Shown: piece after piece, positions 1 through 5,874 of the stretch
Layout of the letters: each line of letters starts with the position of its first letter
How positions within the stretch are numbered: the stretch's first letter is position 1
DNA from: Clostridiales bacterium
GTDB taxonomy: Bacteria; Bacillota_A; Clostridia; Peptostreptococcales; Anaerovoracaceae
Direction: 5' to 3'
Assembly: GCA_012510935.1 (NCBI GenBank)
Contig: JAAZHB010000033.1
Span: forward strand, 1-6,189
DNA length: 6,189 nucleotides
Notes under the pieces: model-generated
The model's input: the letters and a program-made list of their open reading frames with translations, nothing else
Told to the model about the DNA's origin: nothing
Databases searched by the model: none
Program-made: the position numbers and the translations under genes

Positions 1-1115
1 ACTATTGAAAGAAATGCTGCTAGCATAACCATCCTATGATCATTATATGTCTCTACATCTTTATCAGACCCTTTAAGTAGGTGTCCGTATGTTCCCTCTA
101 TTTGCAATCCATTCTCAAGCTCTGTAACTTTAGCACCTAGATGCTTCAATATCTGAGCAATTGCATACAGTCTATCCGATTCCTTAAACCTTAGTCTTCC
201 TGCATTCTGAATAATGGTCCTTGCATTTGATGTCGCTGCAACTAGAGCGATTGCAGGTACAACATCTGGTGTATCCCCAACATCAATATTAATAATTTTT
301 CTTTTGTTATCTAAATATAACGATAATATACTTGCGTACTTTCTGTCACCTTGCAAAGATTCAGCTGAAAGGCCACGAACCTCTAGTGTGTCATTTAAAA
401 GATAATTTGCTGCTAGCCACATTGACCCATTTGACCAATCGCCCTCGAACAATGTAGTGCATTCCTCAGTCCACTGGATTTGGCTATCCCCAGGGACCTT
501 AAATAAGAAACCTCTTCCATAGCGCTCGATTTCAATCTTTACCCCAAATAGCTCAAGACAACGCATAGTCATCTCGATATATGGCATAGATTGTGGCCTA
601 GCATCCAAATAAACTGAACTGTCTTCATCCAAAATTGCCAAAGCAATTAGAAGTCCCGATGTATATTGAGAGCTAACATTCCCTGACATTCTATACTCGC
701 CCGGTTCTATTGGGCCCTTTACAAATATTCCTGTATCTCTGTCAATAATTGTGGCACCATGGTCAACAAGTTCATCTTCTAGTGCTGCAATCGGTCTATC
801 AGCAAGGCTTCCTTCAGGAATTAGAATTCCCTTTCTTCCTAGTGCTGGTATAACTGGCATAAGAATTCTTAAAGTAGTTCCACTTTCTTTGCATCCTAAA
901 TCCGCCTCTTTATCTACAGGCGTTTCAATTAAGGATTCTAAGCAGTCTTTCATCGCAGCGACATCCTCAGAAAGCTTACCAACCCTTCTTTCAATATTGA
1001 TAGCTTCATCATTTTTTCCTGCAAGATAGGACAGAATCATGTAGCGTTGTGCAATTGACTTAGAACACTTAACTTCAATTCTCCCTTTCATCGACTTGCA
1101 ATCAATGGTCTTCAT
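1..1115 (-). CDS. aroA: 3-phosphoshikimate 1-carboxyvinyltransferase (EPSP synthase), 3' end cut by window
   Basis: Transfers the enolpyruvyl group of PEP to shikimate-3-phosphate, the sixth step of the cytoplasmic shikimate pathway. I translated 371 codons from the ATG at 1113-1115; the family is about 420-440 residues, so roughly the last 50-70 residues lie beyond the left edge. Visible active-site elements: KSxxxR at K19/S20/R24, ESGTTLR at 77-83, DRPI at 106-109, SSQ at 148-150, GDTPD at 280-284, RFKESDRL at 309-316 (E312, R315) and NDHR at 358-361. The glycine of the SGTT loop, equivalent to Gly96 of the E. coli enzyme, is present. A purine-rich Shine-Dalgarno, GGAGAGGAG (1128-1136), lies 12 bases upstream of the ATG. 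The gene follows aroF after 42 bases with no terminator seen between them, so the two are probably co-transcribed. Confidence 0.95.
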   Translation of the reverse strand, partial: MKTIDCKSMKGRIEVKCSKSIAQRYMILSYLAGKNDEAINIERRVGKLSEDVAAMKDCLESLIETPVDKEADLGCKESGTTLRILMPVIPALGRKGILIPEGSLADRPIAALEDELVDHGATIIDRDTGIFVKGPIEPGEYRMSGNVSSQYTSGLLIALAILDEDSSVYLDARPQSMPYIEMTMRCLELFGVKIEIERYGRGFLFKVPGDSQIQWTEECTTLFEGDWSNGSMWLAANYLLNDTLEVRGLSAESLQGDRKYASILSLYLDNKRKIINIDVGDTPDVVPAIALVAATSNARTIIQNAGRLRFKESDRLYAIAQILKHLGAKVTELENGLQIEGTYGHLLKGSDKDVETYNDHRMVMLAAFLSI

Positions 1116-1157
1116 TATTAGACTAATCTCCTCTCCACGGGCTATGACTCTAGTAAA

Positions 1158-1949
1158 CTATCTTCTTATCTTGGACATGAGTTCTTCAAACTCACTTATA
1201 TCTAGTGATTGTAATCCATCGGACAGAGCTTCTTCGGGGTTGCAATGCATCTCAAGCATTATTCCGTCAGCTCCAGCTGCTAGTGACGCTAAAGCCATAG
1301 GTTTAACAAGATCTCTCCAACCTGTGCCATGACTTGGATCAACAATAATTGGCAAGTGACTTAGTTTCTTCATAATTGGAACCGCTGCAATATCTAGTGT
1401 ATTCCTTGTATATGTCTCGAAGGTTCTAATTCCCCTCTCACATAGAATCACATTGCTATTTCCTTCATCCATAATATATTCAGCAGCTGCAAGCCACTCT
1501 TCATAGGATGATGCAACACCATTCTTAAGAAGCACCGGCTTATTCTGTCTACCAAGCGCCTTAAGAAGTGCAGTATTCTGCATATTCCTTGAGCCAACTT
1601 GCAGAATATCTATGTCCTCAAACAGAGGCAAATCTGCGACCTCTAATATTTCAGAGACAACGGGCATTCCCGACTCTTTCTTAACTTTGCTTAGTATTCT
1701 AAGGCCTTCTTTGCCTAGACCTTGAAAGTCATATGGTGAGGTTCTAGGTTTATATGCTCCGCCACGCAGCAGTTTAGCTCCAGCCTTTCTAGCAGCCAAA
1801 GCAGTCTTAATCATCTGCTCATAAGATTCGACAGCACAAGGTCCCGCAATAATAACCGGTTCATCTCCGCCGATTCTTACTCCTCCAACCTCAACAATTG
1901 TATTCTCTTTATGAAATTCTCTAGTCGTTAATTTTAATGATTCAAGCAT
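1158..1949 (-). CDS. aroF: 3-deoxy-7-phosphoheptulonate (DAHP) synthase, type I-beta, no regulatory domain
   Basis: Condenses PEP with erythrose-4-phosphate, the committed first step of the shikimate pathway. It belongs to the KDO8P-synthase-like (I-beta) class. Counting from a TTG at 2000, metal ligands expected for the class are C55 (AGPCAVES), H224 (DPSHGTG), E250 (GIMLEMH) and D261 (ALSDGLQSL). Substrate-binding [13 protein letters not shown] is at 78-90 and [15 protein letters not shown] at 187-201. There is neither an N-terminal ferredoxin-like domain nor a fused chorismate mutase, so the protein itself shows no obvious feedback module. I prefer the ATG at 1947-1949 (263 residues): the next residues, [13 protein letters not shown], resemble the usual start of short family members, and GGGG (1956-1959) precedes by 6 bases. 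The ATG at 1992-1994 (278 residues) has a better Shine-Dalgarno, TAAGG at 2004-2008, 9 bases upstream, and remains a real alternative. The TTG at 2000 is less likely. Confidence 0.93.
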   Translation of the reverse strand: MLESLKLTTREFHKENTIVEVGGVRIGGDEPVIIAGPCAVESYEQMIKTALAARKAGAKLLRGGAYKPRTSPYDFQGLGKEGLRILSKVKKESGMPVVSEILEVADLPLFEDIDILQVGSRNMQNTALLKALGRQNKPVLLKNGVASSYEEWLAAAEYIMDEGNSNVILCERGIRTFETYTRNTLDIAAVPIMKKLSHLPIIVDPSHGTGWRDLVKPMALASLAAGADGIMLEMHCNPEEALSDGLQSLDISEFEELMSKIRR

Positions 1950-1979
1950 TATATTCCCCATTTGCACGAAATGAGAACC

Positions 1980-2025
1980 ACAAGTGATTCCCATTTTCAA
2001 TTACCTTATTCACTTGTATTACAAG
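1980..2025 (-). promoter_or_regulatory. Competing hairpins around the possible upstream aroF start
   Basis: Read on the minus strand, three segments can pair in two ways. CTTGT (2021-2025) can pair with ACAAG (2013-2017) across a 3-base loop. ACAAGTGA (2010-2017) can instead pair perfectly with TCACTTGT (1980-1987), an 8-bp stem. Its 22-base loop contains the TAAGG Shine-Dalgarno and the ATG at 1992-1994. The two structures exclude each other. No run of T follows, so this is not an intrinsic terminator; if it works at all, control of translation initiation is more likely. The pairing is seen directly; the function is inferred. Confidence 0.3.
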
Positions 2026-2106
2026 CTAAAAATTGCAAGCAAATTCATAAAATCGAGGCAACTCCATCAACATATTTGCGTGATTAATGCATAAAGTTGT
2101 TTGCAT
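2026..2106 (-). CDS. Possible aromatic leader peptide upstream of aroF (26 codons)
   Basis: Minus-strand ORF from the ATG at 2104-2106 to a TAG at 2026-2028. GAGG (2116-2119) lies 9 bases upstream of the ATG, a plausible Shine-Dalgarno. The last ten residues are PRFYEFACNF, so four of the final nine codons are Phe or Tyr (TTT, TAT, TTT, TTT). Position directly before DAHP synthase and aromatic codons next to alternative hairpins are what an amino-acid-sensing leader peptide would show. Against it: TTT is common in AT-rich DNA, no Trp codon is present, and no terminator hairpin with a T-run lies between it and aroF. It is too short to identify by family. This may be a chance ORF; the call is a hypothesis. 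Confidence 0.3.
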   Translation of the reverse strand: MQTTLCINHANMLMELPRFYEFACNF

Positions 2107-2136
2107 CTAAGATAGCCTCGGTTGCTTCGTTATAGA

Positions 2137-2169
2137 TTATTCCTCTATTACAACAGTTTCAGCAGTGAA
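2137..2169 (-). pseudogene. Cut-off remnant of the rpoZ C-terminal tail
   Basis: The reading frame of rpoZ stays open after its TAA (2170-2172) for ten codons, FTAETVVIEE, before a second TAA at 2137-2139. This closely resembles the tail just before the stop, which contains EAETVVEVETA. The simplest reading is that a sense codon such as GAA became TAA and shortened a longer acidic tail, leaving this stretch untranslated. The match is short and low in complexity, so chance or a diverged tandem repeat cannot be excluded. Confidence 0.45.
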
Positions 2170-2490
2170 TTATGCAGTCTCAACTTCAACAACGGTCTCA
2201 GCTTCTGTAGTTTCTGTAGCTGCTACAGTTTCAGTATTTACTGTCTCATTTTCTCTAGCTAATCTCTCTGCTTCAAGTGCCTCTGCTTCTTGAGGGTCAA
2301 GACGTCTGTAAGTGATAAGGTCTTCCATAATCTCTCTTGCTGCTTCACTTACTTCTCTCTCGCATAGGTCATCAAGTAGTGGTGGCTTACCATCAATAAT
2401 ATCTCTTGCTCTCTTTGCAGCCAAAGTAACTAGTGTGTATCTTGAGTCAACCTTTTCCTGAATCTCATTTACTGGTGGATATAATAGCAT
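2170..2490 (-). CDS. rpoZ: DNA-directed RNA polymerase omega subunit
   Basis: Small subunit that clasps the beta-prime subunit and aids RNA polymerase assembly and stability. The conserved core spans about residues 1-63 of 106: SRYTLVTLAAKRARDI at 16-31, matching the family's YxLVxxAAKRAR motif, and EREVSEAAREIMED at 44-57, matching its VSxAxxEI motif. The remainder is an acidic, Thr/Glu/Val-rich low-complexity tail (about 66-106) with repeated TETV/AETV units, unlikely to fold. The ATG overlaps the gmk stop by one base (TAATG at 2488-2492). The Shine-Dalgarno AGGAGG lies inside the gmk 3' end, 7 bases before the ATG, which suggests translational coupling. The gmk-rpoZ pair is standard in Firmicutes. 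The tail may have been shortened by a nonsense mutation. Confidence 0.95.
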   Translation of the reverse strand: MLLYPPVNEIQEKVDSRYTLVTLAAKRARDIIDGKPPLLDDLCEREVSEAAREIMEDLITYRRLDPQEAEALEAERLARENETVNTETVAATETTEAETVVEVETA

Positions 2491-3116
2491 TACTTGCCCT
2501 CCTCGTTTTCATATCTACTGATAATTGATCTTACCTTACTCGGAACCTTACTAGCTTCCGCATTTATAATCGCTTGAAGGTCTTCAACAGCACCTTCAAC
2601 CTCGTTGTTAACAATGTAATAATCGTATTCTCCAATCAACTTAATCTCATTGATTGCCTGATTCATTCGCCTTTCAATAACATCCTTGGCGTCAGTACCA
2701 CGGCCTGTCAGCCTCTGTCTCAGTTCGCTTATGCTAGGCGGCAAAATAAATACCAATACAGTCTCCGGCATTGCTTTCTTAACTTGAAGACCTCCTTGCA
2801 CATCAATCTCAAGAATCACATTTCTTCCTCGTTCGATTCTCTTCATGACTGCGTCCTTCGGTGTTCCATAAAAGTTCCCATGAACACTTGCCCATTCAAG
2901 CAAATTATTCTGAGCTACGCTCTCCTCAAATTCCTCTTTACTGACAAAGTAGTAATCCTTGCCATCGACTTCTCCAGTCCTTGGCTCTCTTGTAGTCATT
3001 GAAATTGAGATTTCAACTTGCTCTCTTGATGCTATCTCTTTGCAAATCGTTCCTTTACCAGCTCCGGAAGGACCCGAAACAACATAGAGTTTGCCATTCT
3101 TGTGTTCTTTGCTCAT
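2490..3116 (-). CDS. gmk: Guanylate kinase
   Basis: Phosphorylates GMP (and dGMP) to the diphosphate using ATP, an essential cytoplasmic step in GTP supply and nucleotide recycling. At 208 residues it is a normal length. The P-loop GPSGAGKGT is at 15-23. The GMP-binding segment MTTREPRTGEVDGKDYYF (40-57) includes R43, R46 and Y55. LEWASVHGNFYGT (73-85) supplies E74 and Y83, and ILEIDVQGG (101-109) supplies D105. The adenine/lid region includes RQRLTGRGTD, and YDYYIVNN near the C-terminus is also typical. GGGGAG (3124-3129) lies 7 bases before the ATG. It follows yicC after 43 bases, in which a strong promoter is visible, and overlaps rpoZ by one base. In Firmicutes the enzyme is a known target of (p)ppGpp inhibition; nothing here tests that. 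Confidence 0.97.
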   Translation of the reverse strand: MSKEHKNGKLYVVSGPSGAGKGTICKEIASREQVEISISMTTREPRTGEVDGKDYYFVSKEEFEESVAQNNLLEWASVHGNFYGTPKDAVMKRIERGRNVILEIDVQGGLQVKKAMPETVLVFILPPSISELRQRLTGRGTDAKDVIERRMNQAINEIKLIGEYDYYIVNNEVEGAVEDLQAIINAEASKVPSKVRSIISRYENEEGK

Positions 3117-3131
3117 TTATTCACTCCCCGC

Positions 3132-3150
3132 ATAATTAACGATTAATTAT
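3132..3150. repeat. Perfect 8-bp AT-only inverted repeat upstream of gmk
   Basis: ATAATTAA (3132-3139) and TTAATTAT (3143-3150) are perfect inverted copies around a 3-base centre. The right arm overlaps five of the six bases of the predicted gmk -10 box, and the predicted transcription start falls near the centre or left arm. It could be an operator, or simply an AT-rich stretch; an all-A/T stem would be a weak RNA hairpin and no T-run follows. Confidence 0.5.
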
Positions 3151-3156
3151 ATCACA
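3146..3156 (-). promoter_or_regulatory. Extended -10 promoter for gmk-rpoZ
   Basis: The minus strand reads TGTGATATAAT: a perfect TATAAT (3146-3151) preceded by TGTG-A, the Gram-positive TRTGn extended -10 element. No good -35 hexamer lies 17 bases upstream (CAGAAT or similar), as is common for extended -10 promoters. Transcription would start near 3137-3140, giving a leader of about 20 bases that contains the GGGGAG Shine-Dalgarno of gmk. gmk and rpoZ can therefore be expressed without yicC. Confidence 0.6.
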
Positions 3157-3159
3157 AAA

Positions 3160-4065
3160 CTACTCTATATTCTGCACTTGTTCACGGATTTTTTCGATTT
3201 CTGCTTTAAGTTCCAACATCATATTTGTAATGTCATTATCATTCGACTTCGAACCGATTGTATTCGCCTCTCTATTCATCTCCTGTACAAGAAAGTCTAT
3301 CTTCTTACCAATCGCTTCGTTACCTTTATTCAAGAAATCTCTCAGTTGCTGTATATGACTTCCTAGTCTAACAAGTTCCTCAGTAATATTTGCTTTATCT
3401 GCAAAAATCGCAGCCTCTAGAGCAACTCGCTCGCTTGGAACCTCAGCTACTCCTTGAAGCAGTTCTTCAACTCGTTCCTTGAATTTTGCAGCATATTCAG
3501 TCTCGATTGATGGAGCTCTTTGAGAGATTCTTTCTGTAAGAGATTCTATAATATCTGCTCTCATTAGAAGATCTGATGCAAGCTTTGCACCCTCGGTCTC
3601 TCTCATAGTGCAAATATCTTTAGCTGCTTCGTCTGTCGCATCTAGGAAGGCCTTTGTAATTGCATCTTCATCTTCCTCTGCAGGAGCAACCTTGAGTACA
3701 TCAGGCATATTAGCCAGAAGCTCTAGGCTAATCTTTGATCTTCCAACTAAGTCTATGTCTTCACTCAGAAAACTATCACTTAACTTAGTCAAAGCCTCAT
3801 AATAGTTTGCTGCCAGCGCTTCATCAAGTCTAACGGCATTCTCAGATGTCCCGTGATTGTCTATATTTACTGAAACCTCAATCTTGCCTCTTGAAAGGTA
3901 CTTCTTTATCTCTCCTTTAATCTTCTCTTCTGCGAAAGAATACTTCCTTGGAAGCTTAACATAAATGTCGCAATATCTATGGTTAACAGCTCTAATTTCA
4001 ACGGTTACGGTTCTAACCTCATCCTGGTATTTGCCTCTTCCGAAGCCTGTCATACTTTTAATCAT
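3160..4065 (-). CDS. yicC: YicC/YloC family endoribonuclease
   Basis: Conserved bacterial protein of the YicC family, reported to be an endoribonuclease in E. coli (YicC) and B. subtilis (YloC). The ATG at 4063-4065 gives 301 residues, near the usual length of about 290. It begins with the hallmark MIKSMTGFGRG, and GGAG lies 7 bases upstream. The frame stays open upstream to 4206, but those 47 codons run into rqcH and look unlike any family member. The N-terminal YicC domain includes VTVEIRAVNHRYCDIYVKLP. The C-terminal DUF1732-type domain carries GKKIDFLVQEMNREANTIGS and LKAEIEKIREQVQNIE. It is divergent from rqcH and upstream of gmk, as in Firmicutes, though the remA gene often found between yicC and gmk is missing. 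Confidence 0.95.
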   Translation of the reverse strand: MIKSMTGFGRGKYQDEVRTVTVEIRAVNHRYCDIYVKLPRKYSFAEEKIKGEIKKYLSRGKIEVSVNIDNHGTSENAVRLDEALAANYYEALTKLSDSFLSEDIDLVGRSKISLELLANMPDVLKVAPAEEDEDAITKAFLDATDEAAKDICTMRETEGAKLASDLLMRADIIESLTERISQRAPSIETEYAAKFKERVEELLQGVAEVPSERVALEAAIFADKANITEELVRLGSHIQQLRDFLNKGNEAIGKKIDFLVQEMNREANTIGSKSNDNDITNMMLELKAEIEKIREQVQNIE

Positions 4066-4099
4066 TTGCTCTCTCCAATCCAATCTTTTCTTTGGTACA

Positions 4100-4128
4100 A
4101 TTCTATCATTTTGTGTCATATGAAACAA
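4100..4128 (-). promoter_or_regulatory. Predicted yicC promoter
   Basis: On the minus strand, TTGTTT (4123-4128) and TAGAAT (4100-4105) are 17 bases apart, and TGA directly precedes the -10, giving an extended TGn element. The -35 matches TTGACA at three of six positions and the -10 matches TATAAT at five of six. Transcription would begin near 4092-4094, leaving about 28 bases of leader with the GGAG Shine-Dalgarno. Confidence 0.5.
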
Positions 4129-4134
4129 TATTTC

Positions 4135-4163
4135 TTTAAATTGAGGCTTTCTAGTGTTATAGT
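4135..4163 (+). promoter_or_regulatory. Predicted rqcH promoter, abutting the start codon
   Basis: TTTAAA (4135-4140) and TATAGT (4158-4163) are 17 bases apart, with TGT just before the -10, giving an extended TGn element. Only six bases separate the -10 box from the rqcH ATG, so transcription should start at or within a base or two of the A of ATG. Its -35 lies six bases from that of the divergent yicC promoter. Confidence 0.5.
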
Positions 4164-4169
4164 AATAGC

Positions 4170-5849
4170 ATGGCTTTTGACGGAATAGTAACATATGGAA
4201 TAGCAACTGAACTCTCGGAGATTCTCACTCTCGGCAAAATCGACAAGATTTACCAGCCGAGTCCTGAAGATCTCCTTATTCAGGTTTATACAAAAATTGG
4301 CAATGTAAGATTGATTATGTCTTCTGGCAGTCAGTCATCAAGAATTTGCCTTACAGAAAATAAATATAGGAATCCTGAGAATCCGCAAGCCTTCTGCATG
4401 CTTTTAAGGAAACATCTTCAAGGCGGCAGAATCACAGAAGTAAGACAGTATGGATCCGAGAGAATTGTCGAAATCGATATAGAAGCTCTTAATGAACTTG
4501 GCTTTACAGTATCAAAGAGACTCATTGTTGAGATTATGGGCAAGCACTCTAATATAATTCTTCTTGATATCGAGACCGGTAAAATCATTGATAGTATCAA
4601 GCGTATTTCTATCGATGTAAATAGATACCGTCAGCTTTTGCCGGGCATCATTTATGTATATCCACCTACTCAGAACAAGATTCCTTTTAAGGAAATTTCT
4701 GATTCAACTGAATTGACTGGTGATGAGAGGTCGATTATGAATGAGGTTGCAGGTATTTCGCCTGCAATTGCAAGGCAGCTTGCTAAATCACCTCAGCCGG
4801 ATAATGCTCTACTTGAAATTGTTGAATCGATTAAGGCTCATACGACAAGTCCAAGAGTTTATATGGACGGAACAAAGCCTGTTGAATTTCACCTTACCAA
4901 ACTTGATGAATACGACGAATCCAGCATGCTTTCTTTCGAAACTCTGAGCAAATGTGTTGATTTTTACTACCACAACAGAGCTTCGTCAAATACGATTAAG
5001 CAAAGAGCTATTCCGCTGACTAAATCTGTTCAAGCATCTTTGGATAAGGCCTACCTTAAGAAAAAAAAGCTTGGAGAAGACCTTCTTAATGCGGAAAACT
5101 CTGACAAATTCAGGCTGTATGGTGAGCTTCTCACAGCAAATATTCACCAGATAAAACAGGGAAATAAATCAGTTAGCGTAACTAGCTACTATGACGGCGC
5201 GCTTGTCAAAATTCCTTTGGACGAGAAACTATCCCCTGCCAAAAATGCACAGAAATTCTTCAAGCGCTATTCTAAAGCAAAAACAGCAATTCACGAGAAG
5301 AAAACTCAGCTTGAAGAGAATGAACATGACATCAAATATCTTGAGTCAGTGCTTCAATTTATTGATTCAGCCGCATCGGAAGATGAGCTTGACCAATTAA
5401 GAGAAGAGCTTCAAGAAACCGGATATATGCGCTTTCGTAAAGACTCAAAAGCGAGAAAGAAGAAGAATAAGCCAGCTCCACATAAATATCTTCTTTCAGA
5501 TGGAACTGCTTGCTATGTAGGCAGAAACAATAAAGAGAATGACTATCTAACTATGAAGTTTGCTAACAGAACAGATGTGTGGCTTCATACCAAAGATATT
5601 CCTGGTTCGCATGTTATCATCAGATTAGATGATGGTAGGTCACTTCAAGATCTTCCAGCGGATCTAATATATGAAGCTGCTTCAATTGCAGCATATCACA
5701 GCAAAGCGTCAGCTTCGTCAAATGTTCCAGTAGATTATGTGCCAGTTCGCTATGTCAAGAAACCGAACGGTGCAAAGCCTGGCATGGTGATTTTCACTCA
5801 CAACATGACGGTCTATGCTGACCCAAAGCTTCCAAATGCCAATAAATAA
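4170..5849 (+). CDS. rqcH: RqcH, NFACT-family ribosome quality control factor (Rqc2/NEMF homologue; formerly fibronectin-binding protein A)
   Basis: Binds the 50S-peptidyl-tRNA complex left after ribosome stalling and, with tRNA-Ala, adds a C-terminal alanine tail that marks the chain for proteolysis. At 559 residues it matches the B. subtilis protein (about 570). NFACT-N spans roughly 1-175: start MAFDGIVTYG, LLRKHLQGG at 78-86 and VEIMGKHSNIILLD at 120-133. A helix-hairpin-helix-like AGISPAIARQL is at 194-204. A charged, largely helical middle region, probably coiled coil, covers about 285-415. A basic linker KARKKKNKP (427-435) leads to NFACT-R from about 439, with VGRNNKENDYLT (450-461) and WLHTKDIPGSHVII (471-484). 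The Asp-Arg pair needed for alanine tailing in B. subtilis (97-98) reads Glu97-Arg98 here. There is no Shine-Dalgarno: the only GAGG (4143-4146) is 23 bases upstream and probably not in the mRNA. Homology fixes this start. Confidence 0.96.
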   Translation: MAFDGIVTYGIATELSEILTLGKIDKIYQPSPEDLLIQVYTKIGNVRLIMSSGSQSSRICLTENKYRNPENPQAFCMLLRKHLQGGRITEVRQYGSERIVEIDIEALNELGFTVSKRLIVEIMGKHSNIILLDIETGKIIDSIKRISIDVNRYRQLLPGIIYVYPPTQNKIPFKEISDSTELTGDERSIMNEVAGISPAIARQLAKSPQPDNALLEIVESIKAHTTSPRVYMDGTKPVEFHLTKLDEYDESSMLSFETLSKCVDFYYHNRASSNTIKQRAIPLTKSVQASLDKAYLKKKKLGEDLLNAENSDKFRLYGELLTANIHQIKQGNKSVSVTSYYDGALVKIPLDEKLSPAKNAQKFFKRYSKAKTAIHEKKTQLEENEHDIKYLESVLQFIDSAASEDELDQLREELQETGYMRFRKDSKARKKKNKPAPHKYLLSDGTACYVGRNNKENDYLTMKFANRTDVWLHTKDIPGSHVIIRLDDGRSLQDLPADLIYEAASIAAYHSKASASSNVPVDYVPVRYVKKPNGAKPGMVIFTHNMTVYADPKLPNANK

Positions 5850-5874
5850 ATATTTATATACATAGGAGAAATGA

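Noticed and set aside
751..1332. Plus-strand ORFs (751-1029 and 1096-1332) opposite aroA and aroF
   Set aside because: They are Ser/Ile/Leu-rich shadows of well-supported minus-strand genes.
2001..2136. T-box riboswitch before aroF
   Set aside because: No AGGGTGGNACCGCG-like T-box sequence or terminator with a T-run is present; the region suits a leader-peptide idea better.
2574..3002. 142-codon plus-strand ORF opposite gmk
   Set aside because: It lies wholly antisense to a clear guanylate kinase, has no recognisable domain, and reflects codon bias of the true gene.
4066..4206. Upstream 47-codon extension of the yicC frame
   Set aside because: It overlaps the rqcH start and both divergent promoters, resembles no YicC protein, and the internal ATG at 4063-4065 has a Shine-Dalgarno and the family hallmark N-terminus.
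4741..5400. Out-of-frame plus-strand ORFs inside rqcH (4741-4947, 5191-5400)
   Set aside because: They overlap the conserved RqcH frame and look like shifted-frame translations with no family features.
5846..5857. Perfect 12-bp palindrome ATAAATATTTAT at the end of rqcH as terminator
   Set aside because: It is only A and T, has no loop and no following T-run on the plus strand, so it would not make a stable terminator; it is expected in such AT-rich spacer.
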